The notes under the pieces are model-generated. The model saw only the letters and a list, made by a program, of their open reading frames with translations, searched no databases and was not told where the DNA came from. This document shows, in pieces, positions 1 to 11,100 of a DNA stretch of 64,000 nt (the stretch's first letter is position 1; every line of letters starts with the position of its first letter). Source of the DNA: Atopsyche davidsoni (Eukaryota > Arthropoda > Insecta > Trichoptera > Hydrobiosidae). The stretch is taken from positions 124,001-188,000 of the forward strand of contig JAILWY010000019.1 of assembly GCA_022113835.1 (NCBI GenBank), read 5' to 3'. The position numbers and the translations under genes are program-made.

Positions 1-505
1 ACATACTAAGTGTACAGTTTTTAGTGTATATATAACAGTAGCTAATTAATCTATATAAAGTTTCACTTATATTTACTTTATTTTACCAATACTATGGTTA
101 AATTGTCATTGAATTTATTAGTACCATACAGAAAAATAGGTTGTAACGTGTGTAATATGTATATTAGATAATTTCATGATGCATTTTCTTATACCTACAT
201 CATTGTACAGGCACATACATTAATATCAATTTATTATATAAATAATCTTCCAGACAAAACAACAACATAAAAAAACTTGATTTCGCAGCTTGTTGGTAGG
301 ATTATTATTTTTATGAAATGAAAATTTCATTGAATTCATGGAGTAACCTGTTAAAACTTTGATTCTGCATAAAAATAACATTTCATATTGGCCTGTGTAC
401 ATTTAAAATAGAACATACGCTTTTCTTTTGTTACAACAAATGAATCCATAATGGCTAATGAAACAATGAAAAATAATGGCTGATTGACATCTTTGGTCTA
501 TATTA
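1..505. other. AT-rich intergenic DNA, no gene seen
   Basis: No open frame of note, no RNA gene and no clear repeat were recognised. The stretch ends at the TA target dinucleotide of the first mariner element (504-505). Confidence 0.6.
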
Positions 506-1323
506 CGAGGGCGGTTCGTAAAATAAGTTCCACGAATTTTTTTCACATCAAAATACTGGTTTATTTGCAAAGAAAAGTACATTTTTGGAAAGTTCAGACT
601 TTATTTTATTTTTCTACATAATCGCCGTTGCGTTCTATGCACTTCTGCATTCGAGGCACCCATTTCTTCAAACCAGAGTCATAGAACTCTGCCGCCTGTC
701 CGTGTAGAAAACCAACAACCGCGTTTTGCACCTCTTCACCTGTCTGGAATTGGGTTCCGCCAAGGTTTTTCTTCAACTCGGGGAAGAGATGGAAGTCACT
801 TGGTGCTAAGTCTGGGCTGTAGGGTGGGTGAGACACCATTTCCCATCCAAATCCTTCGATGAGGGCTGCGGTTCGATTGGCGGTGTGCGGTCGGGCGTTG
901 TCATGGCATTTTTGGTACCCATCTTGCGCAGACTTTTGAATAGCCTAAATGTTCAGTCAAAATCTTGTCAATTGTGGTTTTGCTTACCTCCGGAATCTTT
1001 TCGCGAACCCATCTGCGCACCATCCCGGAGCTCATACACTCTTCTCCATACACTTGACAAAGTTCTTCGTGAATTTCCTTCGCCGATTTCTTCTTAGCGG
1101 CCAGGAAACGAATAACAGACCGCAACTCGCAGCTGGCGGGAGACGCAAGGGGTAGCTCCATCGCTGACGGCTGCTGAGCCAAGACTAAACGTCGCAGCGA
1201 CGCTGGCTTGGTGAGGAATTGAAGTGAGGGAACCAAACAACCTGCCTCTGTTGCCTGGCCGCGCATAGAAACGATCCTAGCGCCAGCGGCAGCCCGTGGA
1301 GCTTATTTTACGGACCGCCCTCG
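506..1323 (-). mobile_element. Internally deleted mariner element
   Basis: A Tc1/mariner family element of 818 bp, against about 1.3 kb for a full mariner. The terminal inverted repeats are visible: the left end begins CGAGGGCGGTTCGTAAAATA and the reverse complement of the right end begins CGAGGGCGGTCCGTAAAATA. Both ends are flanked by TA (504-505 and 1324-1325), the usual mariner target duplication. The transposase fragments inside read on the minus strand and lack the middle of the gene. It could not move on its own, but its ends look well preserved. Confidence 0.93.
606..1161 (-). pseudogene. Mariner transposase, two internal deletions
   Basis: Remains of a DD34D mariner transposase. The N-terminal part starts at the ATG at 1161 (MELPLASPASCELRS) and keeps part of the helix-turn-helix region. 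It jumps from RRWVRE to KIPEVSKTT, so the linker between the two DNA-binding motifs is shortened. After CARWVPKM (near 905) the frame shifts and goes directly to CHDNARPH, the second catalytic aspartate. The first catalytic Asp region is therefore deleted. From there to 606 the C-terminus reads with [12 protein letters not shown], and 34 residues separate the second and third Asp. Everything between the HTH and the second Asp is missing, so the product cannot be active. Confidence 0.88.
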
Positions 1324-1936
1324 TAGTTGGTTGGTTGGTATATATTATATATAGAAAAAGGAGTTACCAGCTTGAAGCCTGAAAAAATGTTCAATTCACC
1401 TGTACTGTATATTTGATAAATTGTACTTTGATTAATTAATACTTTGATAATTTATATTCTGTACTATATATTTGAATTGATCAATTTTAAACTCAAGAAT
1501 GAAGTTTTAAATTTTTTAAACTAATGCAATGTTTCAAAATCTACTATAATAATAGCCATTGTGTGTGGGTGGGTGTGTATGTTTCATTTTTTAGTTCTCT
1601 ATAGAATATCTTAAAAGATACAATGCTGATTTTTTGCACGTAAGTTTAGTAAATTTTTCCGCAGCTATGTGCCGAATTTCAAGACGATAGGATAATATTT
1701 TTATTCATAAACTAATTTAATAAAACTATAAAATATGCTTTAGCGAGTTTCAATGTGTACGAATTATAGGAGTTTGTTGTTCACCGCGAGAATTTCAAAT
1801 ATAGAACTCATACAAAAAAACAAATTTTGATGCTTCTAAGAAATTTTCAGTGTATGTCAGTTTGACACAAGTACTATCTTTATTTTTTCATCGAAATTGC
1901 ATTTGAAATTATTTTTCACATCATTAATAACTCAAA
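1324..1936. other. AT-rich spacer with a possible Helitron 5' end
   Basis: No gene. At 1540 a TCTACTATAATAATAG sequence follows an A. This fits a Helitron 5' terminus (TC start, insertion between A and T) and lies about 400 bp before the Helitron coding fragment. The assignment rests on position and the short TC signature only. Confidence 0.35.
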
Positions 1937-2794
1937 ATGCCTCCTAAAAAAATAACACCGTCTACGCACAGCAAACGTACTTCAAAAAGAATTGCACAAT
2001 TGAACGTGATAAAGACTCCATCAAATAAAGACCGGTGCAGTAAAAGTGATGCGTTGTTTGTGACACGAAATGTGACAGATTTGTCAAGCAATGAATTGGA
2101 AGGAAAAGGCGAGCAGCGTCTTCTTAAAATTCGAGTATGTGCATCGACCCCAAGACAAAAAGGAACTGATGCACAGCGAACGCTGCGTTTGTCTTCGATG
2201 AGAGTGCGTGCATCGATAACGAAACAAAAAGAAACAGATACACAGCGAGCGCAGCGTATGTCCTCAAAGCGAGTGTGTGTATCCACATCGAGACAAACAG
2301 AAACAATAAGACAACTCACACAGGAGCGTTTGATAGCGATTACTGCACACAATTGTGGATTAATGAATGTGACCTGTCGATTCTGCAATGCTTTAAATTT
2401 TCAAGCAGAAAAACCATCAGATGGAAAGTTCAACGATTGCTGTCACAAAGGTAAAGTGAAACTACCAGCAAGGCCTATTTTCCCGGTATATTTAAAGGAT
2501 ATTATGTCAAATCCAGAAAATATTTATAATGGAAATTTCAATAAAAAAATAAGATCATACAATAACAGTATATCTTTTGCATCAATGGGAGCTAAATTAA
2601 CAGGAACTGTGGCAGAATCAGGGCCACTATGCTTCAAAGTTCAAGGCCAAATATATCACAGAACTTCACACCTTCATCCAACTGATGGTACAAAACGAAA
2701 GCTCTCGAAAGATTCATCTTATTGTCAGCCAAACATATGTTCAAACACTATTGCATCGTCGAATACGTCATTTTATGACGGGCTACATTTCTAG
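1937..2794 (+). pseudogene. Helitron Rep/helicase N-terminal fragment
   Basis: An open frame of 285 residues matching the N-terminal part of insect Helitron replicase-helicase proteins. After a basic start (MPPKKITPSTH) come three imperfect copies, about 23 residues each, of a segment of the type RVxxSTxRQxxTDxQR, at residues 66-134. The family signature follows: a CRFCNAL zinc-ligand pair, then CCHKGKVKLP, then IRSYNNSISFASMGA, then GPLCFKVQGQIYHR. Full proteins exceed 1,000 residues and carry an HUH nickase and a PIF1-like helicase. Both are absent here, because the frame stops at 2794 and no matching sequence follows. It is a truncated relic, although this fragment has no internal stop. 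Confidence 0.82.
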
Positions 2795-3322
2795 TTGATT
2801 AATATTAGTGGTTGGAAAAACAAGAAATACTTTATTTACCCACAAAAGCCATTATTTAAATTCTAAAATATGCTGTGAAAATTACACTCAAACCTTCATT
2901 TATTCTCATTGCAAAAGATTCTTTGAAATATAAATAAATTTAATTTTTTGTTTTGGCAAGATGATTGTTCGCTTGGAATAAAAATGCCTTAAGTGCAGAG
3001 GGTTATATTCATTTATGTTTAAAATGCTAAATATACACACATAAGAAAGATAAATACAACATAAAAAATGGTATTTATAGCATGCGAGTAATTAACATGT
3101 AGAGATCACTTTCTTTTACGAAGGTTGTAAGGGTGATTTGGTTTTATGATCTCCGAATTATTTTGTTCAGCTCCAGTTATCTTTTCATCAGTCTTCTTCA
3201 TTCTTATGGGGTTTTTTTTATTGGTAGCTGTATCATGCTGTAAATCAAAATGTTATTTAAAATCCAGCCTGCCTGCCATAAATCTAGCCTGCTTTCTTCA
3301 AATTACAAAATAATAAATATTG
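2795..3322. other. Spacer, no gene seen
   Basis: AT-rich sequence with no recognisable coding or RNA feature. A TTAA at 3323-3326 precedes a GC-richer segment with the palindromic core AGTACTAGTACC, which could be one end of the piggyBac relic. Confidence 0.4.
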
Positions 3323-3463
3323 TTAACACACTAAAGGCGGGGCGAGTACTAGTACCCGTTTTGCAGACTGAAAGCGGGGCGTGTATTAATACCTTTTTGA
3401 ATGTGTTTACTCTAAAAGCGGCAGAAGGTCATTAGGTTTACAGCTCGTAATGTTTGTTTAGAC

Positions 3464-3688
3464 TCATCAACGTTACTTCTACCAATACTGTCCAGTGATT
3501 CTGAACAAAGTGACAATGAGGAAGTGGAGTGGTCAGAGAATGATAATCCTCCAATTATTGAACAATTTTTAGGACAAAGTGGTGTTGTTGTGATGCCAAG
3601 TAATCCGCAAAGTGTGTATGAAGTGGTTCAACTTTTTATAGGGAACGATTTATTTGACTACATGCAAATCAAAGAGTGTATAGACTAG
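3464..3688 (+). pseudogene. piggyBac-type transposase N-terminal remnant
   Basis: A 74-codon open stretch ending at TAG 3686-3688. It has an acidic patch (SSDSEQSDNEEVEW) followed by IEQFLGQSGVVVMPSNP and a segment ending LFIGNDLFDYM. This order (acidic N-terminus, F-x-G-x-x-G-V, then LF..ELFD) is typical of the start of piggyBac (DDE_Tnp_1_7) transposases in insects. The catalytic domain is missing and no start codon is assigned. A TTAA at 3323 is compatible with piggyBac target choice, but no matching far end was found. Confidence 0.6.
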
Positions 3689-3955
3689 ATTTCACACGTG
3701 CAATTTTACGCGAATTTTGTCCACTTTTGTTACGTTTAGTCAATTTGGTTACCCGCTTAAAATATAAATATAATATAAGCTATTGTGTAACAATAACATT
3801 TAATTTATTAACAAAAATCTCATAATTAACTCGGAGTTGCTAAACGGAAGAACAAAAATCAAAAAGTGTTAAGACTAGATTTCGCACGCACAATTTTACG
3901 CAAATTTTGCCCGTTATGCACATCAGTTTAGTCAATTTGGTTACCCGCTTGAAGT
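3682..3955. repeat. Two direct repeats of about 85 bp
   Basis: The segment at 3682-3765 recurs at 3872-3955 in the same orientation with substitutions. Shared blocks include AGACTAGATTTC.CACG, CAATTTTACGC.AATTTTG and AGTCAATTTGGTTACCCGCTT. About 105 bp of AT-rich DNA separates the copies. They start at the end of the piggyBac coding remnant and may be subterminal repeats of that element. Confidence 0.75.
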
Positions 3956-4173
3956 ATGTTAATACATATTTGAACCATAGATTAACTAACAACTATTGAT
4001 TATTGTTTTGTATTTTGTAATTTATTTAATACTGCATTTAAATGTCTATAAAAAAATAAAAGACATACATTGTGTCAAATCTAAAAAATAAAGAATGGAA
4101 AAACTTGCATGGGAAGTTTTAGTAACTTCTGGTACAAATCAATTTATTTTCTGTTTGAATAACAAATAAAACT

Positions 4174-5485
4174 TTAAATTTTCAATTGAGTACCTTTTTT
4201 TGTTGTTTGGACTGGCTTACTTTTTTTGATTTTATAGTTTTCAATCTCTCTCTTTTCTTTGGCAGCCAAAATTTTCGCCATGGCTGGTGTTTACCCCTTC
4301 CAAATATATTTTTCTCCTATTTCAGGTGTTGCAATCTCTATCGATTTCCCAGCCAGTTTATTTTGGTACCAATGGAGCACATGCTTCATTACATCAGTGG
4401 GATTCAGCTTGTAGAAACTTTCCTCATTAAGAATACTTGAATTATTACAAGTCTCTGCATTTGAGTTAGCAGTCTCCATAAGGTTTTTTGCCTTAAGAGA
4501 ATGTGAGTTTTTTCTATTTGCTGGCATGCATCAGATTTTTTGGATTGGTAGCAATAATTTCTTCCCACGAATATTGGTATTCGGATCCCAATAAGTTTCC
4601 GAATCTGCTAATACCGCTCTACTTTTAAAGCAAATCTTACATTTAGTAAATTAACTTTAGATGATAAATCATCTGAGGCAAAATATAAGTGCCCAAAACT
4701 TCCTTGTCCTGAAAAAAAAAAAATTCTTTACATATAATGATTAGCCATTGTTATTTATTTTATACGCCATACTTATAACACTGCACTATATTTATATAAT
4801 TCTATTATATACTGATGTTTTTCCTGGACAAAGTCGTTGTTTACAAAACAGTGGCTATTTCTGTTTACATATATTTGTAAAATAAAGAGTACTTATTTTA
4901 TTTAAATTTACTAACCACAAGCCAACTATTAAGTCCAAAGAAACTAATATTTTTTCCAAAATGATTTTGAAGTAGAAAATAGATTTAAACAAGGTAGAAA
5001 CACCAATGACATACAAATAAGGCACATACGAGATTAAAGAAAGAATTCACAATTTACAAGTATAAACATGTTACTTTTTTGGTAGAATAACTTCCAGTTA
5101 TAAGTGTAATACAAAATCACAAAAAAGCTTTTAAATCGATAAGATTATCATAAAAATATCACACTTAAACTGGAGACGATACATATTTACAGATCTCCAG
5201 CAGTGCATTGATGCTTCAAATTCTATAACAGTGTAATATGAAAATTATCAAGTCAAAACTCTAACTCTAACTCTTGCTTTCTAGATAGGAAGTTATTGTG
5301 TGCAATGCAGTTATGTACACAGAAGCATACCAATGGGGATTCCTTTTATCCATTTTTTTCTGGGAAAGATCAGTAAAAACCTCGCCAGAGGGAATATAAT
5401 TTCTGATATCGGTGGTCCTGACTTCCATTCTCGGGAATACTGGCATCTCAGCATCAATGTCAAGTTGGCGACTTCCCACCGGCAT
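4174..5485 (-). pseudogene. Broken VRK-type protein kinase gene
   Basis: A minus-strand relic resembling vaccinia-related kinases (VRK; nuclear Ser/Thr kinases). Exon 1 runs from ATG 5485 to 5331 and includes GEVFTDLSQKK. A one-base excess in a run of seven A's shifts the frame. Without it the text reads KKWIKGIPIG, the VRK lead-in to the glycine loop. A GTATGC donor (5330) and a polypyrimidine-CAG acceptor (4709) join it to an exon starting at 4708, giving PIGQGSFGHLYFASDD and then RFALKVE, i.e. glycine loop and ATP lysine. After KVE the frame stops near 4612 and the rest of the kinase domain is missing. A further frame at 4527-4174 has one in-frame TAA (4291-4293) and ends in a basic tail; I do not recognise it, and it may be the gene's C-terminus. 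The intron shows this is not a processed copy. Confidence 0.6.
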
Positions 5486-6062
5486 TTCAAATCACAATAA
5501 ACTCTCTCCGGCTTAAAAATCGATAATAACGATGACCTAACTTAATGTATTTAACATTTACTATAATTTTATGTTATTAAATCCGTTGTCATGTGTCACA
5601 CTATCACGCGGGCAAGATACAAATATACGACCAATAACTGTTACAGAAAAAACATCAACGCATCTGTCAATGTAAAAGCAACCGATTTTTCCAGCTGATT
5701 TCGCATTGTGACATCAATAATGCTGCCGGCAAATGTAATATTATAATAGGCTACATACTCTATTGATAACAAAAATATTTTAATTTCATACTAACTATCG
5801 TTTAAGTGTCGTATGGAAACAAAAAAGTTATTTAGTTCGATCTTTTTTCTTACGGAATAGTAAGATTAAATGAAGAATGAATTAAAGAATAAATTTCTTG
5901 AACTTGGCAACATTACAATGGATACTAGTGACGTGCACATTACTTAACACAATCGATTCGAGTTCAATTGAATCGATAAAAAATCGTTTTTATTTTTAGG
6001 ATTACTTGTAATCCTAAAAATATTATCTAACCTTATCTAAAAATATTTACATATTTAACATT

Positions 6063-6066
<4 letters not shown>
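5486..6066. other. Spacer upstream of the VRK-like relic
   Basis: No gene seen. AT-rich; it would contain the former promoter of the minus-strand VRK-like gene, but no clear core promoter element was found. Confidence 0.4.
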
Positions 6067-6137
<71 letters not shown>

Positions 6138-6186
6138 ATATATATATATATATATACATATATATGTTTGTATGTGTGTGTGTATT
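6067..6186. repeat. TA/TG microsatellite
   Basis: An almost pure (TA)n run from 6067 to about 6128, followed by mixed TATA/TGTG units to 6186. It directly precedes the second mariner element. Confidence 0.95.
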
Positions 6187-6194
6187 TATGTGTA

Positions 6195-7453
6195 CATAGG
6201 CTGCTATTTAAGAATCCGGAACTGGCTACTACATAAATAATATTTAAAAAGTAATTATTACATTTGAAAATGACACTCTTTGGCTGTAGAATAAGTTAAT
6301 TTTATCCGACTAATAAATTGTTTTCATTGTGTGGCGCGATTTTAAAAATTGCGTGTCATTATCACAATAGATTTAACTCGAGAAAATTTTCGTGCGATGA
6401 TTTATTATGCTAACTCAACAGCAGAGCATCGATCAACTCAGTTCGACTTTTGGGGATCAAGCACCATCGAAAACCACTGTGTATCACTGGTTGAGTGAGT
6501 TTAATTGTGGACGTCGTATGCTCACGGACGAAATTAAAGATAGTCGGCCTAAATCAGTTGTTGTGCCACGAAACATCGACGTAGTGCGTGAACTAATAAT
6601 GCAAGATCGTTATGTTACATATCGAGAGATAGAGGCGTCCTTGGACATTAGTATGACAAATATACATAAGATATTACACAAACATTTGGCTGCAAAAAAA
6701 ATTTGTTCGCGTTGGATACCACACAATTTGACAATAGATCAAAAACAGACTCGTGTCGATTGGTGCAAAAATATGATAATAAAATACAATCGTGGTGCAT
6801 CAAAAGTTGTTTACAATATCTACAAAGGTGATTAATCCTGGATTTATGCATATGACCCCGAAACTAAGCAACAATCGACAGTATAGCCGAACCCAACAAA
6901 AGTTGCTCGTGCGAAAAGCACTTTGAAGCAAATGGTCGCCTGTTTTTTTGGTATAGATGGACACGTGGCTACTGTACCGTTAGAAAATTGTAAATCTGTT
7001 AATTCGACGTGGTACACGACCATTTGTTTGCCAGAAGTCTTTGCAGAAATTAGAAAGAACAATCCACAACGCAGAATCATTCTCATCACAACAATGCAAG
7101 CTGTCACAATTCAAGTGAAACGACTCGATATTTGGAAGGTGAAACGGTAGAATTAACGGGTCATCCGCCATATAGCCCTGATTTGGCACCCAACGGCTTC
7201 TTTTTATTTCCAACAGTGAAGAAAAAATTACGTGGTCAACGATTTACAACCCGAAAAAAAGGCGTTGAGGCATTCAAAAATCATGTTTTGGAGACACCGC
7301 CTTCCGATTGGAAAAAGTGCATGAAAACTGGTTTCACCGAATGCAAAAGTGCATTGATCATCACGGCGAATATTTTGAAAAGCAATAAAACCATATTTAA
7401 TAGTCAATGATAGTTATTTTATTTTATTCCGGATATATAAATAGCAGCCCTCG
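6195..7453 (+). mobile_element. Full-length dead mariner element
   Basis: A 1,259-bp mariner with TA at both flanks (6193-6194 and 7454-7455). The right end, read in reverse, begins CGAGGGCTGCTATTTATATA. The left end is the same from GGCTGCTATTT onward but its first four bases are mutated. Length, ends and coding order are those of a complete mariner, while the coding region is broken by stops and frameshifts. Confidence 0.92.
6407..7410 (+). pseudogene. Mariner transposase with lost catalytic residues
   Basis: DD34D-type mariner transposase, unable to act. The N-terminal DNA-binding half is open from 6407 to 6835 (APSKTTVYHWLSEF and KKICSRWIPHNL). At the first catalytic position the expected GDESW reads GD-stop-SW, and a further TAG follows near 6884. 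The frame resumes with PNPTKVARAKST and VACFFGIDGHVATVPLE. A one-base loss near 7083 then shifts the frame. The second catalytic motif reads HHNNAS, with Asp replaced by Asn. The third reads LAPNGFF, with Asp replaced by Gly. The 34-residue spacing is retained. The C-terminus is open to 7410. Confidence 0.9.
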
Positions 7454-8103
7454 TATATACGCATAGATATGCAAAGATATGCGCTGCTGCTTAAAATCAA
7501 ATTGTTAAAGCGACGCTAAAACATTTTCAAAATGTAGTTTTTTTTATCAATTATAAACAAGAGCATTAGACGTTCTTGCATTAATAAAGCTTTACAATAT
7601 ATGTAATGTTTTATACGTTCATTGCTTAATGTAAATAAAAAATGTTACGACAATCATTACATAGTGTCAAATATTATTTATAAAGGCGTCGTGGATATTT
7701 TTATCCAACTTATTATTTTCGTCATAATAAGTGGGATATGATATAAATTTATTTATTTCACAAATATTGCATTGAATTTTCAAAGAGAATAAAACAATCG
7801 ACAAGGAAAAACCGAATCAATCGATTACAGGCTCCATTCTGCGCGCAACACTAGTATGAAGTTTAGGTCCACAGTGGATGTAGTATTGTCTCTGTGCACA
7901 GTTATGAAAGTAATTGCTTTGTCGTCGTACGGTGTCCGTAAATACTACAAAATACTGTAACTTTACAAAATCATGAAATGATCCGCGCACCGTGAAGTGA
8001 ACTATGTTTCGAATTTAACAGTTTTGTAAAAATGTTTTGGCACTACAAGGATAACACGTAAAAAGCTGTGATGCGGAATTTTTAATTTGTAAACATTGGT
8101 GCC
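7454..8103. other. Upstream region and 5' UTR of the RhoGEF gene
   Basis: No coding sequence apart from the leader of the next gene. An in-frame TAA at 8083-8085 lies before the ATG at 8104. The transcription start was not located; no convincing TATA box was seen. Confidence 0.45.
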
Positions 8104-8161
8104 ATGGATGGAGCTGGGAATGCTGACTCAGATCATTCTATGTCATGGGAGGATTTCTTTG
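8104..8161 (+). CDS. RhoGEF coding exon 1 (19 residues)
   Basis: The ATG sits in a good context (GTGCCATGG) with an in-frame TAA 18 bases upstream. It encodes [19 protein letters not shown] and one base of a Gly codon, then the donor GGTATGT. It joins exon 2 (21224) in phase to read [19 protein letters not shown]. The phase match over 13 kb and the absence of another in-phase candidate support it, but no transcript confirms it. Confidence 0.75.
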
Positions 8162-11100
8162 GTATGTTGTTCACGTTACTGTGTATTTAATGTTTACAAT
8201 TTAAAATATTTATGTTAACTAACACAGTGTTAGAAACATTGTCACATTTATCGCCCACTCTCCAGTTCGCTTTGTTGTGAAACGCATCGTAAATTGACGT
8301 TTGCTTAGCTGTCGGCTAGTGTACTGTTGTATATAAAAGGTATGAAGATCGTTTGGTTTGGATAGATTATATAAACAGGTTTTAGTGACTGGATATTAAA
8401 ACATGCTCTCTGCTTGTTTCACATTAGTTGACAATCAATTAATCTTTTATATTTCTTATTGCAGTTAATATAGTTTTACCACTTGTAATATTTATGCATA
8501 TTGTTGTAAATTGAATATTAATATCAAACTTTCATAGCACGATATCAACTTGTCACATACACAATTGTGATTATTTGTCTAGTTAATTTTTAGTCGGTAG
8601 TGCGAGTTAACTTTACCTGGAATTTGTACTTGAACACACTTATACCAAGTAAAACATGAGTTATTGTTGTATTCGGATCTTAATAGAGTCCAATGTGATT
8701 TATAACAGATTAAAAACATCGAAAACACATCCATACACTATTCTCGCCACGAAGTTAAGAAAAAAACATTACACATAATAACTATTTAAAGTGAATAAAT
8801 ATGGCTTACAATTATTAACTACTGCAACTATACTATATTTGGATAATTTTTTTCTCTGCCGATAGAAATTGTTTGAAATACTGACATATTTATAATCTCA
8901 TCTGGGGGTAATTTGGTAAAAATACGTAAGCATAAATGTAGCAGAATAACTAATTAAATAAGAACTAAAGTAAAACACAGGCAACCAATTATCAATATTG
9001 ATTATTTAACAAATCTGCATTTGCATTTTCATCTATGTCTGTTGTGTAAACAATACGTTGTAGCACATGAAATTACAAGATCAATTTAAAAAATTCGGGG
9101 ATTTTTTTCGTCATTTCGCGTGTGAATCCTGTACCCTAAGACATATTTTATAACTGAAAGATTTGGCCAAAATATGTATACATACATGTATATGTGAATA
9201 TGTGTATCTGTATATGTGTATGTGTGTATATGTATGCATATGTGTATATATCTCTTCATTAAATTTACATTTAATATACATATATATTTAATATATACGT
9301 ATGCATATAAACATATATACACATATGTACACACATACATATACACACATACACATATCTACATATACAGATATACATATTCACATATACAAATTCATTC
9401 ATATATATATACGGTGTGTGCATTATTTTTTTCGGATTTCTTCGTGAAATTGGAGCTTTATTATAAAAAATTGGTTCAATATATTCTATTCAAAGTATTG
9501 TCCATCGCTTGCCACTACTTGTTCACATCTTTCGGGGAAATTATGGATTCCATCCCAAAAGAACTGTTTTGAAGCCAAGAAAGAATCAAGCCAATTTTTG
9601 ATACCCTTCTCAGAAGTGAAGCGTATTCCTGAAAGAGCATTCAGCATCGATTGAAACAAGTGGTAGTCGGAAGGGGCAAGGTCTGGGCTATAAGGCGGGT
9701 GAGGCAGAACTTCCCATCCACTGTTTTCCAAATAGGTTTTGACCGATTTAGCAACATGTGGCCGAGCATTGTCATGATGGAAAATTACAGACTCGTGCCT
9801 GGTCGCATATTCTGGCCGTTTTTCTGCCAATGCTCGCTTCAAACGCATCAATTGTTGTCTGTAGAACTCGCCCGTGATAGTTTGGCCTGGTTTCAGCAGC
9901 TCATAGTGGATGACACCCTTCTGATCCAGCCAACTACATAGCATTACCTTGGCGCCATAAATATTTGGCCTGGCCGTCGATGTTGATGCATGTCCGGGCT
10001 TACCCCATGATTTTTTACGCTTCAGGTTGTCGTAGCGATTCCATTTTTCATCACCAGTGATGATACGATGCAAAAATGACTTCTTTTTGTGGCGTTCAAG
10101 CAGAATTTCTGAAATGCAAAATCGCCTTTCGACGTCTCTCGGCTTCAATTCATGTGGCACCCAATTTCCTTGCTTTTGAATCATTCCCAATGCTTTTAAG
10201 TGTCTTGAAATTGTTGCTCGATCAACTCCCAATGATTCTGCGAGTTCTACTTGCGTTTGAGACGAGTATTTATCGAGCAATGCCTCTAATTCTTCATCTT
10301 CGAATTTTTTTGTTTGGCCTAGACGTTCTTTGTCATCCACATCGAAATCACCCTTGGTAAAGCGTCGAAACCAGTTCTCCACACGTTTTTTGCGATGGAG
10401 CATGTTCACCATAAACTTCACACAGCAATCGGTGACTTTCAGCTGGTTTTTTCTTCCAATTGAAACAGAAAAGTAAAGCTTCCCGCAAATTGCGTTTTGT
10501 TGGTACAAAAGTTGACATGTTGAGAGCTCAATTAAAAAAGTTGTATACACTTCAGCGATATGACATATACTGAAAACAAAAGCGCAATAATGACGTTTCA
10601 CAATGAAATGTTAAAGTATAGCCTGATGCGATTCAATAGTAGTAACGCCATCTCTTAGAAAATCCGAAAAAAATAATCCACATACCGTATATGTGTATAT
10701 ATATATATAAAATATATATATATAATATATAGTTGAAAAACTGGTACTGAGAATGTGTAAATTATTCAGATATGCCATGTAGTTTGAATCGACCGGTTTT
10801 TCTTACTGCACTACAGGGTTATATAATATTGAACTTCTAGGAGTGGTAAGTGGAAGGTACTGCATCATTTGTCCAAGTGTGATATATTTTTTTAATTTGC
10901 ATATTTTTGGTCGGGTAGAGGCTTCACAAAGACAGTGGCTTGCATCTTCTGCATTGCAGTTTAGATTGAGTACTAATAAATACTGCGCTTGCGCTGGGCG
11001 TCGCCGTCGGAAGGAACGACTTTCCTGGAAATACGTCTCGACCAGCTGTCCTAAAAAACGAGCCGCGGGCCAGGCTCAGATGAATCTACACTGCAGTAAC

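Noticed and set aside
1924..2388. Antisense frame over the Helitron fragment
   Set aside because: Complement of the repeat-rich Helitron N-terminus, no motif of its own.
9086..9572. Two overlapping frames rich in Tyr, Ile, His and Thr
   Set aside because: They only translate the TATG/CATA inverted repeat; low complexity with no domain.
10381..10601. N-terminal part of the 371-codon mariner frame
   Set aside because: It is out of frame with the family start; the true N-terminus begins at 10518 in another frame.
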